A model generated the notes under the pieces. It was not told the origin of the DNA. It searched no databases and saw only the letters and a program-made list of their open reading frames with translations. From NCBI GenBank assembly GCA_009838195.1, contig VXSC01000031.1, positions 1-64,000 on the forward strand: a stretch of DNA of 64,000 nt. Direction: 5' to 3'. Both the position numbers and the translations under genes were made by a program. Source of the DNA: Rhodothermaceae bacterium (GTDB taxonomy: Bacteria > Bacteroidota > Rhodothermia > Rhodothermales > Bin80). Shown in pieces: positions 1 to 8,748 of the stretch; position 1 is the stretch's first letter, and each line of letters begins with the position of its first letter.

Positions 1-154
1 ATTCTTGCCTGACACGGTTAATGCTAAATATCCTTTCCTCCTTATGACATCTAAGCAGATTATTCCAGAAGCCAGGACATATATCAAACGAGTAATACCG
101 TCTGTGAGCAGTAATCAAAGCATCGGAGTCAATAAGGAAGAAGTTCCCTTGCAT
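1..154 (-). CDS. DUF4411 family PIN-like protein, 5' part (cut by window edge)
   Basis: This minus-strand frame starts with ATG at 152-154 and stays open to base 1, giving about 51 residues. It begins MQGNFFLIDSDALITAHRR, followed by RRYYSFDICPGFW. A first strand with an early Asp (LIDSDALI) and the RYYxFDxxPGFW block are the hallmarks of DUF4411, a PIN-like nuclease family. The start overlaps the stop of the upstream XRE/ImmA gene by one base (TGATG), so the two are translationally coupled. From family knowledge, DUF4411 genes often follow HTH-ImmA/IrrE genes in toxin-antitoxin-like pairs. The catalytic C-terminus lies outside the window, so activity cannot be judged. Confidence 0.75.
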   Translation of the reverse strand, partial: MQGNFFLIDSDALITAHRRYYSFDICPGFWNNLLRCHKEERIFSINRVRQE

Positions 155-1311
155 CAGTTGAGCTGGATACCTAATTCTTTGGCATAACCCCGGAAGGATC
201 CTCCCCAAAGCCCCGTCAACTCATAGGCCCGTTTGAATCCAATTTTGCCTTCCATCGCCGCTCCGATCACACGAGTTGCGAAAAGTCTGCCGACGCGTAC
301 GTTTTGAGTCCTATAAAAATCGCCCCCAGAAGAAGATCTTTTACTTTTGATTGGTTGGCTGATGTAGTCCTCGTAAAACTCAAAATAGGTAGCCCTTTCA
401 ATTAGTTGTAAGTCTAGAGCTCTACGTGCAGCAACTATTGGGCTTACTTTGTATTCTCTTGCAAGTATCCTGTAGGGACTCTCCTGCCCTTTAACCTGGT
501 TCCAGCGTTGAATCAATTCCTGCGATGGCAACAGAAATTCAGCCGCAGCACGATTGCACCATTCTTCTATTTCGGTTCCTGCAGGAATCATCTTCTCGAA
601 ACCAGAGAGTCCACTTTCTCCGAGCCAGATATGTGCCAGTTCGTGAGCTAGGGTGAACATCTGGGCAGCTTTCGAATCTTTACCGTTCACGAAAATCAGA
701 GGGGCATACTGATCGGTAAGAGCAAAACCTCGGAATTCCTTCACATTCAAACTACGATGGTTGCTATTCCCAACGACACCGTTAATAACTGCCATCACTC
801 CAAGTTTTTCAATATCCCGGCGAAGCCTAGCCACCGCGTCTTGCCATGTGCTAACTTTCCCTGCCCACCCACGATTCAGTCCCATCATATTTCTCATCTC
901 CATCCCAATTGTGCCGGGGTCATCACCAAGACCGGCACTTCCAGCAAACGGCAATGGACTCGCTTGGCATTCGATCATATAATCGTGCATCCAGTCTTGC
1001 CGACGCTGCATCGCATAGATCGTATCAATGAGATTCGGGCTTGGTTTGGCCCTTTGCGTATTTCCAATCGTACGAAAGTCCGCAATAGGGAGACGTTCTT
1101 CTGGGGGCTCGTCGAGAAACAAATATCCCAGTGGAACATGCACCGCCTTGGCAAATTCCTCAAGCTGATTTAAAGTGGGAAAAATATCACGATCACTTTC
1201 CCATTCTGGTAATTTCTTGAACTTTTTCTTCTTCTCAAGATCTTCCAGTGTGACTCCGGCACGTTCGCGTGCCCAGCGCAGAAGCTCAGGTTTCACAGCA
1301 ACACGTACCAT
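154..1311 (-). CDS. XRE-type HTH regulator fused to ImmA/IrrE metallopeptidase (DUF955)
   Basis: The 385-residue protein has an N-terminal helix-turn-helix of the XRE type (about residues 5-65: LLRWARERAGVTLEDLE through VPLGYLFLDEPP) and a C-terminal ImmA/IrrE zinc peptidase domain. The zinc motif HELAH is at 223-227, and a downstream EEWCNRAAAEFLLP segment supplies the usual third ligand and the conserved NxxAAxxLLP block. Proteins of this layout regulate mobile elements or toxin genes by cleaving or sensing repressors. The next gene downstream is a DUF4411 PIN-like gene with a one-base overlap, so this is probably the antitoxin or regulator of that pair. The start is an ATG in a 229-bp spacer shared divergently with menC. 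Confidence 0.9.
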   Translation of the reverse strand: MVRVAVKPELLRWARERAGVTLEDLEKKKKFKKLPEWESDRDIFPTLNQLEEFAKAVHVPLGYLFLDEPPEERLPIADFRTIGNTQRAKPSPNLIDTIYAMQRRQDWMHDYMIECQASPLPFAGSAGLGDDPGTIGMEMRNMMGLNRGWAGKVSTWQDAVARLRRDIEKLGVMAVINGVVGNSNHRSLNVKEFRGFALTDQYAPLIFVNGKDSKAAQMFTLAHELAHIWLGESGLSGFEKMIPAGTEIEEWCNRAAAEFLLPSQELIQRWNQVKGQESPYRILAREYKVSPIVAARRALDLQLIERATYFEFYEDYISQPIKSKRSSSGGDFYRTQNVRVGRLFATRVIGAAMEGKIGFKRAYELTGLWGGSFRGYAKELGIQLN

Positions 1312-1540
1312 TATAACTTCAGATTAGGAGTAGGCCAGAAAGGAGGATCTGAGCAAGCAGTTAACTCAATTGAAGAATACCCAAAGATTACCAGAAATCC
1401 AACATTCGAGATTGAAGGATGACTTGTAAGCAATTGGTCGTATTCAAGAAAATAAACTAATGTGTTATATATGTTTGAACTCTCCGTGATCCAATATGTT
1501 CCTATTGTAAGATAGGGAAACCTAAACCAACCGCTTTTGA

Positions 1541-2563
1541 ATGTGCATTGTTGATTCAGTCAGTGTTTATTGGTATCAATTGCAGCTGATTCATCCTATC
1601 ACATGGAAGAATCAGCTCTGTTCGTATCGGGATGGACTTCTGGTGTGTTTTCGGAGTGGGAATGATGAAGGTTGGGGAGATATTGCTCCACTGCCGGGAT
1701 TCAGCCAGGAATCATTCTCAGAAGCACAATCCCAGGCAACGACCCTCGCAAAACTACTCGCGGACACCCCGATAGAGTCGCTTGATTTTGGAGACTCCAA
1801 TCTCTCCCCTTCTGTGCGATTTGGATTTGAGCTTGCACAACTCAACCTGAATGCCGCAATAAAGAATCAATCAGAGACTAAACTGCCACCGGTTGCATGC
1901 TGCAGGCTCCTGAACCGACAGGGTCATAAAAATCCTGAGTCCATGACTACCCTCCATGGCTACCAAGCAGTAAAGATTAAGGTTGGAAGACAGGCATTGG
2001 ACGAAGATCTTGAGTTCGTACACTCGGTTTGCTGTGAAAACCCCGATATCGATGTCCGTATTGATGCAAACCGGGCCTGGACCCTGCAGAGTGCCCAGGC
2101 ATTTCTTGATGCCACACGTCACTTGGCATTTGATTATATCGAAGAACCCCTGAAGGACAAATCTCAACTTGCGGCGTTTGCCCGAGCCAGCCATGTCCCC
2201 TTGGCTCTAGATGAAACTCTCCGTGAACCTGAAGCAGAACGGTACTGTAAATTTGCCGACGTTTATGTTCTCAAGCCCACCCTTTCAGGGGGAATGACCG
2301 GAACTATTAAAAGAATCAAACAGGTGCAGGCCGAACACATCCGGTGGATAATCAGTTCTTCCTACGAATCCGGCATCGGGATGTTGGGACTGGTCGAATT
2401 AGCTGGGAACGTGCCCGGGGAAGTGCACGGCCTAGACACCTATAATTTATTTGAGCGTGATGTACTTATAGATCCGCTGCCATTGAACCGTCCAAAGCTT
2501 CAATTCGACAGACACCCGATAAAAAAAACTGATCTGGATTTGTCAATTCTGAGCGAATTATGA
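1541..2563 (+). CDS. menC: o-succinylbenzoate synthase MenC
   Basis: A 340-residue enolase-superfamily enzyme that dehydrates SHCHC to o-succinylbenzoate in menaquinone synthesis. The active-site framework is intact: KxK at K145/K147 (AVKIKVGR), metal ligands D175 (VRIDANRAW), E201 (YIEEPL) and D224 (LALDETL), and the second catalytic lysine K245 (VLKPTLSGG). The C-terminal SSSYESGIGMLGL block is typical of OSBS rather than of other muconate-lactonizing relatives. It lies apart from and opposite to the menF-D-B-A operon, separated from menA by a methyltransferase gene. It is convergent with that methyltransferase, with a 9-bp gap. Confidence 0.93.
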   Translation: MCIVDSVSVYWYQLQLIHPITWKNQLCSYRDGLLVCFRSGNDEGWGDIAPLPGFSQESFSEAQSQATTLAKLLADTPIESLDFGDSNLSPSVRFGFELAQLNLNAAIKNQSETKLPPVACCRLLNRQGHKNPESMTTLHGYQAVKIKVGRQALDEDLEFVHSVCCENPDIDVRIDANRAWTLQSAQAFLDATRHLAFDYIEEPLKDKSQLAAFARASHVPLALDETLREPEAERYCKFADVYVLKPTLSGGMTGTIKRIKQVQAEHIRWIISSSYESGIGMLGLVELAGNVPGEVHGLDTYNLFERDVLIDPLPLNRPKLQFDRHPIKKTDLDLSILSEL

Positions 2564-2572
2564 CATCCAGTG

Positions 2573-3097
2573 TTAATCGGATCGAATCGCCTCAACCGCA
2601 TAGTAACGAGGTATAAACCGGCGTAGAAGTGGGCGAATACCTACTAATTCACCGTAACTAGTCCATTTCTCAGTGCGAATGATTTTCCATCCTGCCTGCT
2701 CCAGGAGCCAATCAAACTGCCAGTCTTCAAATTCATGGAAATGCCGATCCCATGGATCAGATGGGTTACAATACGCGGATGCGAACCACAAACGAAGTGG
2801 TACCGTCGCAATAAGCTTGGGAGCCTGGATTGCACGCAGAACATTGTAGGGAGAAACCAAGTGTTCCAAAATCTCGAATGCGGTAACGAGATCTACATCC
2901 TCTCCCAAAGGAGTGGTAACCTGTTCCAGGTCTCCTTCGGTGTTCGTGACCTCGTATCCTGCAAGCTGCATCCGCCTACCGAGTTCATTTGGGGTGCCTA
3001 GGTCAAGAATTCGTGCTGGTGGAGGGGAGGTGGCATGCAAAAATTTCAGTGAGTTGCTAAATCGCCTCTCATGCGTTTTGTTTAACCGGTTTTCCAT
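2573..3097 (-). CDS. Class I SAM-dependent methyltransferase, substrate unknown
   Basis: A 174-residue Rossmann-type methyltransferase. It shows motif I ILDLGTPNELG, an acidic strand-2 end (NTEGDLE) and the DLVTAFEILEHL block, where EHL is typical of the methyltransferase 11/23 group. Motif I is unusual because the glycine-rich DxGxGxG is replaced by DLGTPNELG, so cofactor binding may differ from the family norm. It is too short and too different from UbiE/MenG to be the demethylmenaquinone methyltransferase, although it sits 51 bp upstream of menA in the same orientation. Relatives often modify lipids or glycans. No substrate can be assigned. Confidence 0.75.
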   Translation of the reverse strand: MENRLNKTHERRFSNSLKFLHATSPPPARILDLGTPNELGRRMQLAGYEVTNTEGDLEQVTTPLGEDVDLVTAFEILEHLVSPYNVLRAIQAPKLIATVPLRLWFASAYCNPSDPWDRHFHEFEDWQFDWLLEQAGWKIIRTEKWTSYGELVGIRPLLRRFIPRYYAVEAIRSD

Positions 3098-3148
3098 AAC
3101 AAACAGCTTAGAGATTTATCCGCAGAAATTCTAACGATATAGGGCTTT

Positions 3149-4027
3149 CTACCAAAACAACGCAAAAATCACACTGTATCCAAGGAGCAAAAATGCCGTT
3201 TGTCCGAGGAGTGGATTCAGGTCGGTAGAATCGTGAATGGTTATCAGCTTATGCAGGATACTTATGGCCGGAATTAAAATTAGGACGGTGAGTCCTGCCC
3301 ATACATGATCACCCGTAACACGAACAAATTCTAGTGGTAGCAGGGCTGCAATGACAACACAGCCAAGCCATAGGCCAATGCCGAATTTGCGCCCGAATCG
3401 AACCACTAATGTTTTCTTATTTGCTTTGCGATCCTCCACTATGTCACGAATATTATTCACGGTGAGGATTGCTACGGATAACAGGCCAGGTGCGAGGCCG
3501 ATAATGATCACGCTTAATGTAATCTCCAGTGTTTGAACATAGTAGGTCCCCCCAACAGCCACAGGGCCAAAGAAAATCAAGACGAATAGGTCTCCCAGAC
3601 CTTTGTAGCCATACGGCCATGGGCCGGCTGTATAAAGTATCCCGGCCAGGATTGACGCAAAGCCAATGATAGAAACTCCCCAACCGCCTCGATAGACCAG
3701 AATCATCCCTAGAGCTGTTGCGATGCAATAGACCAATACCGTGGCCACCAGGACATGTTGGGCAGCGATTAAGCCAGCCTGGGTGACGCGTGTGGGACCT
3801 TTTCGATTCGTCGTATCCACGCCGCTCATAAAATCAGCGTAGTCGTTGCAGAGGTTTGTCCCAATCGTGATCAGAAGTGCACAGACCACTGTAATCAGGG
3901 CAATACCAATATTGAAGATGCCGTCGTCCCATGCCATCGCAGATCCGACAAGAACAGGGGCGATGGCAACAGGCAGCGTCTTCGGACGAGATGCTAAAAC
4001 CCAAGCACGGACCGGGCTGCCGTTCAT
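3149..4027 (-). CDS. menA: 1,4-dihydroxy-2-naphthoate polyprenyltransferase MenA
   Basis: A 292-residue UbiA-superfamily membrane protein with about eight or nine hydrophobic helices. It attaches a polyprenyl chain to DHNA in the inner membrane. The first Asp-rich motif is [11 protein letters not shown] (D62, D65, D71), followed by the MenA-typical [13 protein letters not shown]. The second is [17 protein letters not shown] (D195, D199). The start ATG overlaps the menB stop (ATGA, 4024-4027), so translation is coupled. It is the last gene of the men operon. Confidence 0.95.
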   Translation of the reverse strand: MNGSPVRAWVLASRPKTLPVAIAPVLVGSAMAWDDGIFNIGIALITVVCALLITIGTNLCNDYADFMSGVDTTNRKGPTRVTQAGLIAAQHVLVATVLVYCIATALGMILVYRGGWGVSIIGFASILAGILYTAGPWPYGYKGLGDLFVLIFFGPVAVGGTYYVQTLEITLSVIIIGLAPGLLSVAILTVNNIRDIVEDRKANKKTLVVRFGRKFGIGLWLGCVVIAALLPLEFVRVTGDHVWAGLTVLILIPAISILHKLITIHDSTDLNPLLGQTAFLLLGYSVIFALFW

Positions 4028-4908
4028 GGCTTATATCCGTCCTTGTCAAAGTTAGGTGGACGTTTATTCAGGTATGCATTCTTCCCCTCCTGCCCTTCCT
4101 CGGTCATATAAAATAACATGGTTGCATGCCCCGCCAACTCTTGCAGGCCTGCCTGTCCATCACAATCGGCATTGAATCCAGCCTTCAACATGCGGATGGC
4201 AATATTCGAATTCATGAGAATTTCTCTACACCACTGTACCGTTGTACGCTCTAGGTCATCCAACTTCACCACTGTATTCACGAGTCCCATGTCCAAAGCT
4301 TCCGAAGCATTGTAGGGCCGGCATAGAAACCAAATCTCTCTGGCTTTTTTCTGACCTACGTGACGGGCAAGATAACTTGCCCCATAACCGCCATCAAACG
4401 AGCCAACCTTCGGGCCCGTCTGCATGAACTTGGCATTATCTGCGGCAATGGTGAGATCGCAGATAACATGTAGGACATGGCCTCCTCCCACGGCCCACCC
4501 TGCGACCATGGCGATCACAGGCTTTGGACAAGTTCGAATCTGCCTCTGCAGATCAAGAACGTTTAATCGCTGAATTCCTGAGCCCTCCTCTGTATATCCG
4601 TGATCTCCCCGAATGCGCTGATCCCCGCCAGAGCAAAACGCATCCGGCCCTTCTCCGGTCAAAATGATGACCCCAATGGATGAATCATCACGTGCCTTTG
4701 CGAAGGCATCCTGCATCTCTGCCACAGTCAGTGGACGAAAAGCATTCCGAACCTCTGGGCGATTGATAGTTACTTTCGCGATTCCTGCCGTTTCCGTATC
4801 TGGAATTCCCTTCTCATACAGAATATCCTTGTAGTCGCCGCAACCCTCCCATTCTATCGAGCCTTCGACGATAGGTCGGTATGTAAAGTGGTGTTGTTTT
4901 TTGGACAT
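4024..4908 (-). CDS. menB: 1,4-dihydroxy-2-naphthoyl-CoA synthase MenB (type I)
   Basis: A crotonase-fold enzyme that cyclizes OSB-CoA to DHNA-CoA. The start is taken as the ATG at 4906-4908 (MSKKQHH, 294 residues), because the longer frame would begin with TTG. Conserved pieces are [18 protein letters not shown], the GGDQRIRG loop, [12 protein letters not shown], and [15 protein letters not shown]. The [11 protein letters not shown] form marks type I MenB, which family work describes as bicarbonate-dependent, in contrast to the type II form with an Asp in TDADVGSFDGG. It lies 17 bp downstream of menD and overlaps menA by 4 bp. Confidence 0.96.
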   Translation of the reverse strand: MSKKQHHFTYRPIVEGSIEWEGCGDYKDILYEKGIPDTETAGIAKVTINRPEVRNAFRPLTVAEMQDAFAKARDDSSIGVIILTGEGPDAFCSGGDQRIRGDHGYTEEGSGIQRLNVLDLQRQIRTCPKPVIAMVAGWAVGGGHVLHVICDLTIAADNAKFMQTGPKVGSFDGGYGASYLARHVGQKKAREIWFLCRPYNASEALDMGLVNTVVKLDDLERTTVQWCREILMNSNIAIRMLKAGFNADCDGQAGLQELAGHATMLFYMTEEGQEGKNAYLNKRPPNFDKDGYKP

Positions 4909-4925
4909 AGTCGTAATCAATGATT

Positions 4926-6638
4926 CTAAATCGAACTTCGAACTGCTTCGCTGACAAGGCGGTAGAGAGCGTTATGCAACTCTGCATTCTGAGCCCGATC
5001 CGTTTGCACTTCAATCAGATATGGGCCGGATGAAGATGCTGCAGATTGCCAGGTCTCTCGAAACTCCTCGCAGGAATCCACCGAGGAATATGGAATTTGA
5101 AACTGTGCAGCAGCCCATCGAAAATCCATGCCATGGGGGGTTCCTAAAACTTTTTCAAACTCTTCATGACCCAGAGCAACCGGAAGCATGTGAAAGATAC
5201 CACCCCCATTATTGTTAACCACAACGACAATCACGTCACGCTCTCTTAGGAGGTTCAGTGAGTTCACATCATGCAGCATGGCCAAATCTCCCAACAGGAC
5301 AGCCCCATAACCAAGCTTAGCTTCGGCAATCCCTGCGGCCGTGGCAAGAGTGCCATCAATACCACTGGCACCGCGATTCGCAAAAACCCGTGGAGCATCG
5401 TTACCCCGCCGGAAAAACGCTTGCAAGTCTCTAATTGGCATGCTACTGGCACCGAATACCCAATTCGTACTGTCCAGTAAATCGGAGAGTATCCATGCCA
5501 GAGATGGCTCGGAGAGATCCTTCTGCAGCACGTTCGAAAGTGTGTCCCAAACCGCTGCATCTGCACGCATCCAGACGTTTCGCCATGCCGTGTCAGATGA
5601 ATTTCCAGATGGAATATTTAACAGGCCATCGCAAAAATCCGGGATCGTTGATTGGACACGATCTGTTACGGTGTGACATGGATCAATCCTACTGTCCGAT
5701 GGCGAAATTGCCACGTACGTTTTTGAGGAAGAGTTGGCCAAAAAATTCTGTAGCTCTTTGGATACGAGTGGTGCTCCAAAGTGCAGGATTAGATCGGGTT
5801 GATGCCTCTGTATAGATGGTTTACTGCGTACGATCAGATCAAAAAAATTCACCGAGCTCTCAGTGGAAGGGACTGGAGCACAAATATCTGCCATTAGAGG
5901 CCATCCCAAATGATTGGCCAAATTACTGATAGCTTCTCCTTCCTCGAGGGTTCGCAATCTTCCTGACACCACCAAACCACGCTGAGCGTTGGAGATTTTC
6001 TGCAGTAATTCATCATCCAGAGTAACTGTAGATTTGGCTTCTGTTTGATAGAGTGTTCTGGGAACTCCTTCTGTTTCCCACGGGATTGCCGGGATCGAAC
6101 GATCTTTGTCATTCGTTTCCAATAACGGCTCCCTAAACATACAATTCAGATGCACCGGACCACCGAGTGCCCGGTGTACTGCATAATCGATTGTGGTGCG
6201 GATAAATGACGCATCCTGTTCTGCGCCGGGAGCAGGCAAGTCTGCAAACCAATTGGGATAACTGCCAAAAATGTGAATCTGGTCAATCGTTTGATTTGCA
6301 CCGGTGTCGCGGAGTTCTGGAGGACGATCCGCCGTGAGGCAAATCAATGGGACCTCATCCATAGCAGATTCTACTACAGCAGGAAGACCGTTTGCTACGG
6401 CTGTCCCAGAGGTCGTGATCCATACGCACGGTTTACGGGTTGCCCGGCCGTATCCTAATGCAAAAAATGCACTGCCCCGTTCGTCAAAGTGCACGGTCAC
6501 TTGAGCAGATGGATGACTAGCCGCAGCCAAAGCAAGAGGAGCACTTCGAAACCCCGAGGCTATGACAAATTGGTCAATCCCACAACGCACCAACTCCCCG
6601 ATGATCAGGCGTGCTCTTTCAGCATTGCTCTGACTCAT
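4926..6638 (-). CDS. menD: SEPHCHC synthase MenD (thiamine diphosphate enzyme)
   Basis: The 570-residue ThDP enzyme condenses isochorismate with 2-oxoglutarate. It shows the catalytic Glu (HFDERG, E53), [46 protein letters not shown] and the ThDP/Mg segment GDLAMLHD...[15 protein letters not shown]. One oddity is that the usual PGSRSxPL block near the N-terminus reads SGFRSAPL here, placing Phe30 where E. coli MenD has the active-site Ser32; the adjacent Arg is kept. The start ATG overlaps the menF stop by 4 bp. Confidence 0.95.
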   Translation of the reverse strand: MSQSNAERARLIIGELVRCGIDQFVIASGFRSAPLALAAASHPSAQVTVHFDERGSAFFALGYGRATRKPCVWITTSGTAVANGLPAVVESAMDEVPLICLTADRPPELRDTGANQTIDQIHIFGSYPNWFADLPAPGAEQDASFIRTTIDYAVHRALGGPVHLNCMFREPLLETNDKDRSIPAIPWETEGVPRTLYQTEAKSTVTLDDELLQKISNAQRGLVVSGRLRTLEEGEAISNLANHLGWPLMADICAPVPSTESSVNFFDLIVRSKPSIQRHQPDLILHFGAPLVSKELQNFLANSSSKTYVAISPSDSRIDPCHTVTDRVQSTIPDFCDGLLNIPSGNSSDTAWRNVWMRADAAVWDTLSNVLQKDLSEPSLAWILSDLLDSTNWVFGASSMPIRDLQAFFRRGNDAPRVFANRGASGIDGTLATAAGIAEAKLGYGAVLLGDLAMLHDVNSLNLLRERDVIVVVVNNNGGGIFHMLPVALGHEEFEKVLGTPHGMDFRWAAAQFQIPYSSVDSCEEFRETWQSAASSSGPYLIEVQTDRAQNAELHNALYRLVSEAVRSSI

Positions 6639-8032
6639 GCGCGCTGGAGTTCTGACTGAACGGCAGAATCATATAACCCTAACACCTGTGCCAAATCACC
6701 AATCTTGTGTCCAATTTCGTGCCATTCATCTAGGGGAGTAGATCCACGAACAATGCCCGCTCCCGAATAAAGTCGGATCATTGACCCAGATATAAGCCCT
6801 GAGCGTATTGCTACAGCGAATTCCGCTTCATTGACCCCTAACCAACCCACTGGCCCTGCATACCATCCCCGATCAAAGGGCTCCTTCCGCCGAATTAGAT
6901 CCAACGCCTGCTCGGATGGATATCCCCCCACCGCAGGCGACGGATGTAATGCTTCCAATACGTCTAAGCTTGTGTACTCCTGCTGCATAATCGCACGCAA
7001 CCGGGAAACTAGGTGAATCTCTGAGGTCAGACGCATAATGGAAGGCAACGTGTCCATCGTTACATATGCTGCTAATGACGTAACCTCTTCCTGCAGACTG
7101 ATTCGGACAAATTCATGCTCCCGCTGCTCTTTCGCACTACTGTACAACTCATCAATCATTCTTGCATCATCCACCTCAGATGCCCCACGAGGTCGAGTCC
7201 CCGCAACTGCTTCACTTTCAATAGATCGTCCTTCCCGTCTGAATAATCGTTCCGGTGAGGCGCCCAAAAATGCTTCCCCGAGAGCGGGTTCAAAAAGAAA
7301 ATGAAAACAATTGGGGGAGATTTTTTTCAATGCCTGAATGATAGAGACTGGTGCCAGTGGACCTGAAAAATCTACGGAAGCCTCTCGTGCGAGCACTACT
7401 TTATCCAAAGAAGTATGGTTGAACGCATTGAGTGCACTGTCAACCATCAACCCCCAATCCTCAAAGTCCGGTCGAAAACGGTGACCCGTAGACTTTGAAT
7501 TGGTTTCTGTTCCTTGGATGGAGCCATGCAAGCTATCCACCTGATCGAGAATCGATTCTATTTGCGGCTGATCATTTGGGATCACAAGATTGCACATGAG
7601 CATCGTACCCTTGGAGTTCTTGCGAACCTCAAATCTCGGCAGTACGAACCGCCATGATCCAAAAGAAGACCACTGCTCCTCGCCTGAGTGATGCAGGTCG
7701 AAGCGAATGCCTCCGTAATAACGTACCCCATGCTCACATTCTGATAGCATCGTCCCAAGCCCACTACGCAGCCCCTGTAGATCTGTGGCGGAGGATGAGT
7801 AGTGGCAATCTGCCTCGCCAAAAGCCGCTACTTCAATCCCATAATCCCTGCCCGACCAGTAGACACGCCCTCCTTCTGGACGATGGATTAACCACTCCAG
7901 TGGGGTTACGCCGTCCAATATTACCGAAACCCGAGCAATCCTCGTTTGCGATGAGTGGTATGATTTTTCAAGCAAACGCCTTACTCCAGCCCGTAATTCG
8001 TCGACCGAATTGGCATACACATGATTCAGCAT
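6635..8032 (-). CDS. menF: Isochorismate synthase MenF
   Basis: A 465-residue chorismate-binding enzyme that converts chorismate to isochorismate, the first step of the classical menaquinone route. The C-terminal chorismate-binding core is complete: LDKVVLAREAS, GASPERLFRREG, ESEAVAGTRPRG, KEQREHEFV, LHPSPAVGGYP and FDRGWYAGPVGW. The N-terminal 200 residues are divergent, as is usual for MenF/EntC. It heads the menF-menD-menB-menA cluster and its ATG directly abuts the stop of the upstream membrane-protein gene. Linkage to menD favours MenF over a siderophore EntC role. Confidence 0.93.
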   Translation of the reverse strand: MLNHVYANSVDELRAGVRRLLEKSYHSSQTRIARVSVILDGVTPLEWLIHRPEGGRVYWSGRDYGIEVAAFGEADCHYSSSATDLQGLRSGLGTMLSECEHGVRYYGGIRFDLHHSGEEQWSSFGSWRFVLPRFEVRKNSKGTMLMCNLVIPNDQPQIESILDQVDSLHGSIQGTETNSKSTGHRFRPDFEDWGLMVDSALNAFNHTSLDKVVLAREASVDFSGPLAPVSIIQALKKISPNCFHFLFEPALGEAFLGASPERLFRREGRSIESEAVAGTRPRGASEVDDARMIDELYSSAKEQREHEFVRISLQEEVTSLAAYVTMDTLPSIMRLTSEIHLVSRLRAIMQQEYTSLDVLEALHPSPAVGGYPSEQALDLIRRKEPFDRGWYAGPVGWLGVNEAEFAVAIRSGLISGSMIRLYSGAGIVRGSTPLDEWHEIGHKIGDLAQVLGLYDSAVQSELQRA

Positions 8033-8686
8033 CTACGGTTCCCCCCTCTGAGGCTTCCTCTTAAACATATTATCGATAACGTTCTGCTCAATTTCTTCAA
8101 AGCCAGCAAGATTGATCCCATTCCTTAGTGCGCTCCGAACCATAAAGGCCCGCAATATATGATCAGGTACGGGAAGTTTATACATTGTTTTCCAGCAGCG
8201 GACAACTATTGGACGCGTCAGATAAGTCAGAATACCCCAGCGAAGGCATATAAATCCTATCAGTCCCACAGCTAAAGACTCGTACTGACCAGACAGGGCA
8301 AGCACTGACATCACCCCGGCGTAGAGAACAGCTTGTAGGATTACGGCATCCAATACGCTCAATAAAGAGACCGTGGTGCGGTTCACCAAAGCTGGAGCCA
8401 CGATTTGCCACACGAGAAAAAAAAGTGGTATGGCTACTACCAGCTGCCAGGGATGATAGTACAGGATGCCTGGAGCAAGCAGCCAGAGAGACAGCGTATG
8501 GGGGGAACGGATCCAGATATCTGAACGCGCTAAATGCAACCCAAGCGGCTCGCGCTCAAAAAGCTCGCCTGCATATTCATTCAGAAGGTCGACGGTCGTT
8601 CTGTACCAGATACCCGACTCAGTAAGAATCCCCTGCGGAGTGTTGTAGTACTCGACCCTACTTTTGGGCCAAAGTGACCAGGCCAT
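8033..8686 (-). CDS. Uncharacterized integral membrane protein upstream of menF
   Basis: A 217-residue protein with about four hydrophobic segments in the middle (around residues 65-165, for example LVVAIPLFFLVWQIVAPAL and VILQAVLYAGVMSVLAL) and hydrophilic ends. The N-terminus mentions no signal peptide, and the C-terminus is basic (MFKRKPQRGEP). No family is recognised. The stop codon touches the menF start with no spacer, so it is very likely co-transcribed and possibly coupled. A role near the quinone pathway is only an inference from position. Confidence 0.7.
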   Translation of the reverse strand: MAWSLWPKSRVEYYNTPQGILTESGIWYRTTVDLLNEYAGELFEREPLGLHLARSDIWIRSPHTLSLWLLAPGILYYHPWQLVVAIPLFFLVWQIVAPALVNRTTVSLLSVLDAVILQAVLYAGVMSVLALSGQYESLAVGLIGFICLRWGILTYLTRPIVVRCWKTMYKLPVPDHILRAFMVRSALRNGINLAGFEEIEQNVIDNMFKRKPQRGEP

Positions 8687-8748
8687 GTCGCAGTCGTTAG
8701 GACTAAGGGTTAAACCATGCCCCCACTTTGTTGTTGCCCATCGTGGTA

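Noticed and set aside
757-1173. 138-codon plus-strand frame opposite the ImmA/IrrE gene
   Set aside because: It mirrors a gene with a clear HELAH motif and has no family resemblance.
1470-1477. TATGTTTG, a match to the Bacteroidota -7 promoter element, upstream of menC
   Set aside because: No -33 TTTG box lies at the right spacing, and a single 8-bp match is expected by chance.
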